Of a DNA stretch of 16,710 nt, positions 12,435 to 16,710 are shown in pieces. The notes under the pieces are model-generated. The model was not told where the DNA came from, did no database searches, and saw only the letters and a program-made list of their open reading frames with translations. A program made the position numbers and the translations under genes. Origin of the DNA: Haloferacaceae archaeon (GTDB taxonomy: Archaea > Halobacteriota > Halobacteria > Halobacteriales > Haloferacaceae); NCBI GenBank assembly GCA_003554115.1, contig PWFE01000137.1, positions 1 to 16,710 of the forward strand. Direction: 5' to 3'. Within the stretch, counting starts at the first letter, position 1; every line of letters starts with the position of its first letter.

Positions 12435-13274
12435 TCATACATCATTATTCTGTATGAACTCGCCCGTTCGCGCAGCCAACGCCGACCGAAACGCGCGTCT
12501 GTCGATCGGGCCTGCGGGTGCGAACACGCGCGGGTCAAGCTCGCGGAGTGCCGAACCCAGTGCGCACTCAAAGAGCTGGTCAGCACCGAGCGTTTGTGCG
12601 GGAGCCTTCTCAACCAGCCGGCTGAGTCGACTGTCGGCTCCAAACCGGGCGGCGAGTTCCTCAGCCGTCTCAGCATCGGATGGCGGCGACGTATTGATCT
12701 CGACGGCCGGGTTCGACAGCTTCGCGCGGTAGCCCGATTTGTCCCGGATCACGATGCCCGCCGCAGGTCCGTCGTACCACGCGGACTGTGGCATCTCGTA
12801 GCGGCCGGGATCGAAATCGCGGGCCGCAAGCTCTTGGTCGAGTGGATTGATCGGCTGCAGACCGAGCTGCCGGAAGATGCCGTCGACGGCGTCCGGTGGC
12901 CGAAACCGCTCGTTCGTAGCCGACCAGATTTCGCAGCCCAAAAACGATGGCGTCTGCGCCCAGTCGTACCGTAGGCCCTGATACTGCATCGCGGTCCCGA
13001 AAAAGACAATCTCGGAGGGGTCGTCGACGGCCGCTCGCAGTGCCTCGCGGTCGAGATTCGTTCGAACATGCCGGACGGCGTGACGATACTGTGGATTGAG
13101 GTCGGTGGCGTCTGCATACACGCGGTTGTCGTCGCCGAACTCGATCCGTCCAGACTCACGGAGCCGGAATCGCAGCGGCGCGCCGACGACAGCTTCGAGA
13201 ATCCAGAGATGCCCCGTGTCCAGAAGCTCCGAGCGATCAACGTCGACGACGGGTGTTTCGGGTGACTGTTTCAT
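12435..13274 (-). CDS. RNA-ligase-like (Rnl2 superfamily) protein with lost catalytic motifs
   Basis: This 279-residue protein has the order of a covalent nucleotidyltransferase: WILEAVVGAPLRFRL (24-38) at motif I, FFGTAMQY...PSFLGCEIW (91-117) at motifs III/IIIa, AAGIVIR (171-177) at motif IV and RAKLSNP (183-189) at motif V. In active RNA ligases motif I is KxxG, motif III ends in a Glu and motif IV is EGxVxR. Here the motif I lysine is A28, the motif III glutamate is T94 and the motif IV glutamate is A172. There is no lysine between residues 3 and 178, so the usual ligase-AMP intermediate cannot form. It is either a binding-only pseudoenzyme or a protein with another activity. The surrounding sequence is intact, with no frameshift. 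It lies upstream of the squalene synthase-family gene. The superfamily assignment is from pattern memory. Confidence 0.72.
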   Translation of the reverse strand: MKQSPETPVVDVDRSELLDTGHLWILEAVVGAPLRFRLRESGRIEFGDDNRVYADATDLNPQYRHAVRHVRTNLDREALRAAVDDPSEIVFFGTAMQYQGLRYDWAQTPSFLGCEIWSATNERFRPPDAVDGIFRQLGLQPINPLDQELAARDFDPGRYEMPQSAWYDGPAAGIVIRDKSGYRAKLSNPAVEINTSPPSDAETAEELAARFGADSRLSRLVEKAPAQTLGADQLFECALGSALRELDPRVFAPAGPIDRRAFRSALAARTGEFIQNNDV

Positions 13275-13588
13275 GGATCGACGGTGATGATGACACTGTT
13301 TCGGAGCCCATTATGTGTTAGGAGGTGCCTACGACAGTTGAATACCAGTCCAGACGCGTCGACGGCTCTTGAACCGTCGCTTGGTGACAGTGTCGATTCC
13401 CTCTCGGCCGCAGTCGACGAGTCGCCGCAGGTCAGTCGACCGCACGTGAGCCACGACAACCGACAGGTGGACCGAACGGCCGAGACACTGCCTCTCCTGT
13501 AGTACGGGTTGGTACAGTCATCGAATGAGAGTATCAAAATTGAATATCTCCAAAACAGGTATAAATAGCCGGGGCGGGTTCGTGACAT
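13275..13588. other. Intergenic region between RNA-ligase-like and HemAT genes
   Basis: This is 314 bases between divergent genes. The right end holds a strong HemAT promoter. A plus-strand frame at 13284-13502 (72 residues) has a Ser/Arg-rich translation with no family resemblance, and I do not call it. GACGG-CTCTTGAA-CCGTC (13357-13374) could form a small stem. Nothing resembles a tRNA or another known RNA. Confidence 0.5.
13560..13566 (+). promoter_or_regulatory. TATA box of the HemAT gene
   Basis: TATAAAT lies 23-29 bases before the ATG at 13589, a textbook spacing for a leaderless transcript. Confidence 0.75.
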
Positions 13589-15139
13589 ATGACTGATTAC
13601 GCGTCGGTATTTGGGCGCGGAGGATTCAACGATCAAGTTGATATTGACTCGCTCGTCCGAGATATCGGGCTCGACCGCGAAGAACTCGAGTGGCGAAAGC
13701 ACTTTATTAACTTCGATCAGCACGATGTCGCGCGGCTCGAAGCACTCCGGCCGCTGTTCGAGGACAACACCGAGGAGATCGCCGAGCAGTTTTACGAGAA
13801 TCTTACGCAGTATGATGAAACTGTCGAGGTGATTAGCCGCTCGGAGAAAAACGTTGAGGCCCTCAAACAGACACAAAAAGCCTACTTTGCGACGCTGGCG
13901 TGCGGCGAGTACGACCAGCAGTATTTCGCCAACCGCGCCCGTATCGGCAAGCTCCACGACGTCATCGAGATGCCGATGAAACAGTACATCGGACAGTACG
14001 GCGTCTACTACGATCTCATCTTGCCGCTGTTGGCTGAGCGAGCAACTGAAAACCTCCGGACGCGTATCGCTGGAACACTTGCACAAGCCATCGACGACCC
14101 GTCGACCGACCCTGAGGCCGTCGCAGCTGCAATTGAGCCGGTGCTCAGTGACGAAATAAATGAGCTCAAAGCCGACATCACTGCTGTTTTGCGGATAATT
14201 AATCTGGATATGCAGGTTGTCGCCGACACCTATCTGCACTCGTACAACCAGAAACTGGACTCACAGGTACAGCAGTACGAGCAGTTGGCACACGAGGTGA
14301 AGACAGATCTCGAAACCCCAATTGCAGAACTCGACGACGCTGCAGGAGACGTCTCTTCGTCTTCACAGTCGATATCGGCGCTGGCAGACGAACAGTCCGA
14401 CCGGATTCGATCCGTCGCAGGCGAGGTCTCGAACATGAGTGCGACCGTCGAAGAGATCGCTTCCAGTGCCACCGAGGTCGAACAGAACAGCCAGCGTGCC
14501 AACGCACTCGCCGAAGACGGCCAAGCGGCGGCCACCGACGCGATGGACGTCATGGACGACGTGGGCACAGCCGTCGAGGAGGTCTCAAGCGACGTCGACG
14601 AACTCCAATCGAGAGTCGGCGAGATCGATTCAGTCGTCGAGGTGATCAACGATATCGCCGAACAGACCAACATTCTCGCACTCAACGCCTCGATTGAGGC
14701 AGCTCGCGCGGGCGAAGCCGGCGAAGGGTTCGCCGTGGTCGCCGACGAGGTGAAATCGCTGGCTGGCGACTCACAGGAGCGCGCCCAAGAGATCGAAACA
14801 CTGGTTGCAGCCATCGAAAGCGACACCAAACAGACCGTCGAGAGCCTCGATGAAACGACCGAAGAGATCGAACGCGGTGTCGAACGCGTCTCGGAGGCCA
14901 TGGAACTCCTCGACGACATCACCGAAGCAGTCCAAGAGACAGCCCACGGGATTCGTGAGGTCTCGGATGCAACCGACGAGCAAGCCGCCAGCTCCGAGGA
15001 GGTCGCCAGCATGCTTGACGAACTCGTCGACCGCGCCGAAACCGTCGCCACCGAGGCCGAAGAGATCGCTGCAGCCAACGAACAACAGGCAGCAACAATC
15101 GAAGAAATCTCCGAGACTGTCCAGCGACTCAGCGAGTAG
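13589..15139 (+). CDS. hemAT: HemAT-type soluble oxygen-sensing chemotaxis transducer
   Basis: This is a 516-residue protein. Residues about 15-185 form a globin sensor domain: the proximal haem histidine is H123 in ARIGKLHDVIEMP, and Y69 and T95 lie where oxygen-contacting residues are found in Bacillus HemAT. Residues about 200-516 form a methyl-accepting signalling domain with the conserved hairpin tip EQTNILALNASIEAARAGEAGEGFAVVADEV (E358-V388), and Glu-rich helices that could carry methylation sites (near 287-300 and 469-480). No transmembrane segment is present, as expected for cytoplasmic HemAT. It would couple haem-oxygen binding to CheA and so drive aerotaxis. No che or archaellum genes are adjacent. 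The start at 13589 is fixed by the TATA box at 13560. Confidence 0.95.
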   Translation: MTDYASVFGRGGFNDQVDIDSLVRDIGLDREELEWRKHFINFDQHDVARLEALRPLFEDNTEEIAEQFYENLTQYDETVEVISRSEKNVEALKQTQKAYFATLACGEYDQQYFANRARIGKLHDVIEMPMKQYIGQYGVYYDLILPLLAERATENLRTRIAGTLAQAIDDPSTDPEAVAAAIEPVLSDEINELKADITAVLRIINLDMQVVADTYLHSYNQKLDSQVQQYEQLAHEVKTDLETPIAELDDAAGDVSSSSQSISALADEQSDRIRSVAGEVSNMSATVEEIASSATEVEQNSQRANALAEDGQAAATDAMDVMDDVGTAVEEVSSDVDELQSRVGEIDSVVEVINDIAEQTNILALNASIEAARAGEAGEGFAVVADEVKSLAGDSQERAQEIETLVAAIESDTKQTVESLDETTEEIERGVERVSEAMELLDDITEAVQETAHGIREVSDATDEQAASSEEVASMLDELVDRAETVATEAEEIAAANEQQAATIEEISETVQRLSE

Positions 15140-15519
15140 GCGACACCTACTCTTTACGATCTGGCCGCACGTTGATTAGGCAGTAACTACCGCGCGAGTA
15201 GCTACTACCTACTGCGCCACTGAAGAGAGCTACTGTCTCACTACGCAGTTATTTCGACTGGTTGTTGTCGACAGCCCATAGCCGAGGCTACACAGACAAG
15301 TTGGCTCGGAAAATATGATCCGCACACGGCGGATCAAACGTCCATTCCCAATTCCCTTTGAGGACAGCGTGTCCCCAACCGCGGTTGCCACCCATTGCGG
15401 GTAGTCTCTCGCGTACCAGAATATCTATAGAGACATATAAAAACCCTCGCTATAGTAACGTATTTATACACGATGAATCGAATCCGGCAGTTCAACCACC
15501 CCACGACGGAAAAAGCCAG
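15140..15519. other. Intergenic region between HemAT and mevalonate kinase genes
   Basis: This is 380 bases. The left part holds a possible end structure (GCAGTA at 15180-15185 and TACTGC at 15210-15215, with a GTAGCTAC octamer between them). A 7-base-arm hairpin is at 15317-15335. The right part is AT-rich with two TATA-like boxes (ATATAAAAA near 15435-15443 and TATTTATAC at 15461-15469) and a 16-codon frame at 15473-15523. I see no RNA gene or longer protein gene. Confidence 0.55.
15317..15335. promoter_or_regulatory. Hairpin upstream of mevalonate kinase
   Basis: GATCCGC-ACACG-GCGGATC has perfect 7-base arms and a 5-base loop. It lies about 180-200 bases past the HemAT stop and about 100 bases before the first TATA-like box of mvk, so it could be an operator or a remnant terminator. 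Its role is undetermined. Confidence 0.35.
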
Positions 15520-15523
15520 ATGA
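15473..15523 (+). other. Candidate upstream frame overlapping the mvk start
   Basis: ATG at 15473 opens MNRIRQFNHPTTEKAR, and its TGA (15521-15523) overlaps the mvk ATG (15520-15522) as ATGA. The peptide is basic, unlike haloarchaeal proteins. It would be translated only if transcription begins before 15473, for example from the box near 15435-15443. It could couple translation into mvk, or be chance. Confidence 0.22.
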
Positions 15524-16554
15524 CGACGGTCAGCGCGCCCGGGAAAGTGTATCTGTTCGGCGAGCATGCGGTCGTCTACGGTGAGCCGGCGGTGCCGTGT
15601 GCCATCGAAAAACGCGCAACTGTGACCGCCGAGTTGCGCGACGACAACCACGTCCGCGTTGAGGCGGCTGATCTCTCGCTCAATGGCTTTGTCGTCGAGT
15701 ACGCCGGCTCGACAGCCAACCGGCCGGATGTAGACGTCCCCCAACCCCTGCTTGATGCAGCGATGGGATACATCGACGCTGCAGTCCAACAGGCCCGCGA
15801 GGCCGCAGACGCCCCCGATGCCGGCTTCGATATTACGGTCGAAAGCGAGATTCCACTCGGAGCGGGGCTCGGTTCGTCGGCCGCAGTTGTCGTCGCCGGT
15901 ATCGATGCCGCAACCCGTGCGCTGGGCGAACCACTTGCGCGTCGCGAACTCGCCGATCGCGCATACAAAGCGGAGTACGAGGTCCAAGACGGCCAAGCCT
16001 CCCGAGCCGATACGTTCTGTTCGACGATGGGCGGGGCGGTCCGTGTCGCCGGCGACGATTGTACGACACTGTCGACGCCCACCCTTCCGTTTGTCGTCGG
16101 CTTCGACGGCGGGGCGGGCGATACTGGCAAGTTGGTTGCTGGCGTTCGCGAACTCCGCGAGCAGTACAGCTTTGCAGCCGATACAGTCGAAGCCATCGGC
16201 GACATCGTCTCGATGGGCGAATCGCTGCTGGTCGACGCCGATCCCGAGGTTCCACCAAGCGACGAACTTGTTTCGGAACTCGGCGATCTGATGAACATCA
16301 ACCACGGCCTGCTGTCAGCGCTGGGCGTCTCGTCGCGCTCGTTGGACCCGATGGTGTGGGCCGCCCGCGAGGCCGGCGCGGAGGGTGCGAAACTCACCGG
16401 CGCGGGCGGTGGCGGCTGTATCGTCGCGCTCGACCAGAGTGATGAAACCGAAACGAGTCTCCGGTATACGCCGGGCTGTAAAGACACGTTTCGTGCCGAA
16501 CTCGCCGACGAAGGCGCGCGCGTCGAGGCGGACGTAGACAGTGAGGAAGCCTGA
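15520..16554 (+). CDS. mvk: Mevalonate kinase
   Basis: This enzyme phosphorylates mevalonate with ATP in the archaeal mevalonate pathway, in the cytoplasm. The 344-residue protein has the three GHMP kinase motifs: PGKVYLFGEHAVVYG (7-21), PLGAGLGSSAAV (112-123, the phosphate-binding loop) and KLTGAGGGGC (291-300). The catalytic Asp is D164 in GQASRADTFCSTMGG. Length is normal. I chose the ATG at 15520 because the sequence just after it, MTTVSAPGKVYLFGEH, is the family start; the frame is open further upstream to 15358, but that part is not mevalonate kinase-like. The stop TGA is followed immediately by the ATG of isopentenyl phosphate kinase, so the two form an operon. In many haloarchaea this pair follows a ribosomal/enolase operon; here HemAT lies upstream instead and the gene has its own promoter region. 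Confidence 0.97.
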   Translation: MTTVSAPGKVYLFGEHAVVYGEPAVPCAIEKRATVTAELRDDNHVRVEAADLSLNGFVVEYAGSTANRPDVDVPQPLLDAAMGYIDAAVQQAREAADAPDAGFDITVESEIPLGAGLGSSAAVVVAGIDAATRALGEPLARRELADRAYKAEYEVQDGQASRADTFCSTMGGAVRVAGDDCTTLSTPTLPFVVGFDGGAGDTGKLVAGVRELREQYSFAADTVEAIGDIVSMGESLLVDADPEVPPSDELVSELGDLMNINHGLLSALGVSSRSLDPMVWAAREAGAEGAKLTGAGGGGCIVALDQSDETETSLRYTPGCKDTFRAELADEGARVEADVDSEEA

Positions 16555-16710
16555 ATGGAAACTACGATTCTCAAACTTGGCGGCAGCGTTATCACTGATA
16601 AAGACAGCCCGGAGACGGTCGACGACGCATCTCTCAACAGCGTGTTGGATGCGGTTGCAACAACCAGTGACACTGACGGCCGGCTCGTCGTCGTCCACGG
16701 TGGCGGCAGC
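16555..16710 (+). CDS. ipk: Isopentenyl phosphate kinase, partial (C-terminus outside window)
   Basis: The first 52 residues are present. The start METTILKLGGSVITDKDSPE carries the amino-acid-kinase phosphate-binding motif LKLGGS with K7, and VHGGGS (47-52) is the second glycine-rich loop. The enzyme converts isopentenyl phosphate to isopentenyl diphosphate in the archaeal version of the mevalonate pathway. The ATG follows the mvk stop directly with no spacer, so translation is probably coupled. The identity rests on these motifs plus the mvk context, where ipk is the usual neighbour. The rest of the gene is off the right edge. Confidence 0.93.
   Translation, partial: METTILKLGGSVITDKDSPETVDDASLNSVLDAVATTSDTDGRLVVVHGGGS

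Noticed and set aside
13320..13500. A second tRNA or other structured RNA near TCGATTCCC
   Set aside because: No complete T arm or matching acceptor stem can be formed.
13284..13502. A 72-residue plus-strand frame upstream of HemAT
   Set aside because: Ser/Arg-rich low-order translation, no ribosome binding site and no TATA box; the acidic bias of real genes here is absent.
13271..14239. A 322-residue minus-strand frame across the HemAT N-terminus and upstream gap
   Set aside because: It is antisense to a gene with clear haem-globin and promoter marks; the translation has no recognisable motif.
15334..16305. Long minus-strand frames opposite mevalonate kinase
   Set aside because: Mvk has all GHMP motifs in the plus frame; the antisense frames are chance products of the codon pattern.
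1..16710. CRISPR array
   Set aside because: No set of regularly spaced repeats was found; GTCGAC and similar short words recur because of codon use.

Overview
The window is chromosomal DNA from a haloarchaeon (class Halobacteria). The proteins are acidic, with many Asp and Glu residues, and GTCGAC-rich codon strings are frequent. Several genes look leaderless, with an AT-rich box about 24-30 bases before the ATG. Several families are haloarchaeal: DUF5794, DUF5795, HalX response regulators and an intron-bearing tRNA-Trp. Base composition looks only moderately GC-rich by eye (not computed), so I do not name a genus.

Layout. 1-790 (minus) is a tightly coupled cassette of three small genes: a zinc-ribbon protein, a sigma-region-4-like HTH protein, and the start of a DUF7845-like protein that runs off the left edge. 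Both junctions are ATGA overlaps. The cassette lies just past the 3' end of tRNA-Trp (836-1013, minus), the usual place for an integrated element, and is probably the end of one. Next come DUF5795 (zinc ribbon) and DUF5794 (membrane protein), both minus. A 500-base gap leads to guaB (IMP dehydrogenase, plus), then a HalX response regulator (plus). This is tail-to-tail with an Lrp-regulator/aminotransferase pair (minus, ATGA overlap).

7,308-10,491 is mostly plus strand: an AhpD-like CxxC protein, a 57-residue DUF1059 protein, a half-size EamA transporter, a convergent small HTH regulator (minus), an AEC-family transporter and a thioredoxin-fold redoxin. The AhpD-like and redoxin genes suggest thiol redox or peroxide stress roles. 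10,496-13,274 is all minus: a COG1325 RNA-binding protein, a small acidic protein, a squalene/phytoene synthase-family enzyme and an RNA-ligase-like protein that has lost its catalytic motifs. 13,589 to the right edge is plus: a soluble HemAT oxygen-sensing transducer, then mevalonate kinase followed with no gap by isopentenyl phosphate kinase, cut by the window edge.

How the genes fit together. Mevalonate kinase and isopentenyl phosphate kinase belong to the archaeal mevalonate route that makes isoprenoid units; squalene synthase condenses two farnesyl-PP units. So early and late isoprenoid steps lie about 3 kb apart, with the HemAT gene between them. The most unusual single item is the RNA-ligase-like protein: it has no lysine between residues 3 and 178 and lacks the motif III and IV glutamates. 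Other points worth checking are the two back-to-back 16-base inverted repeats upstream of the AhpD-like gene, the repeat cluster upstream of guaB, a 16-codon upstream frame overlapping the mevalonate kinase start, and the tRNA-Trp intron guide segments.
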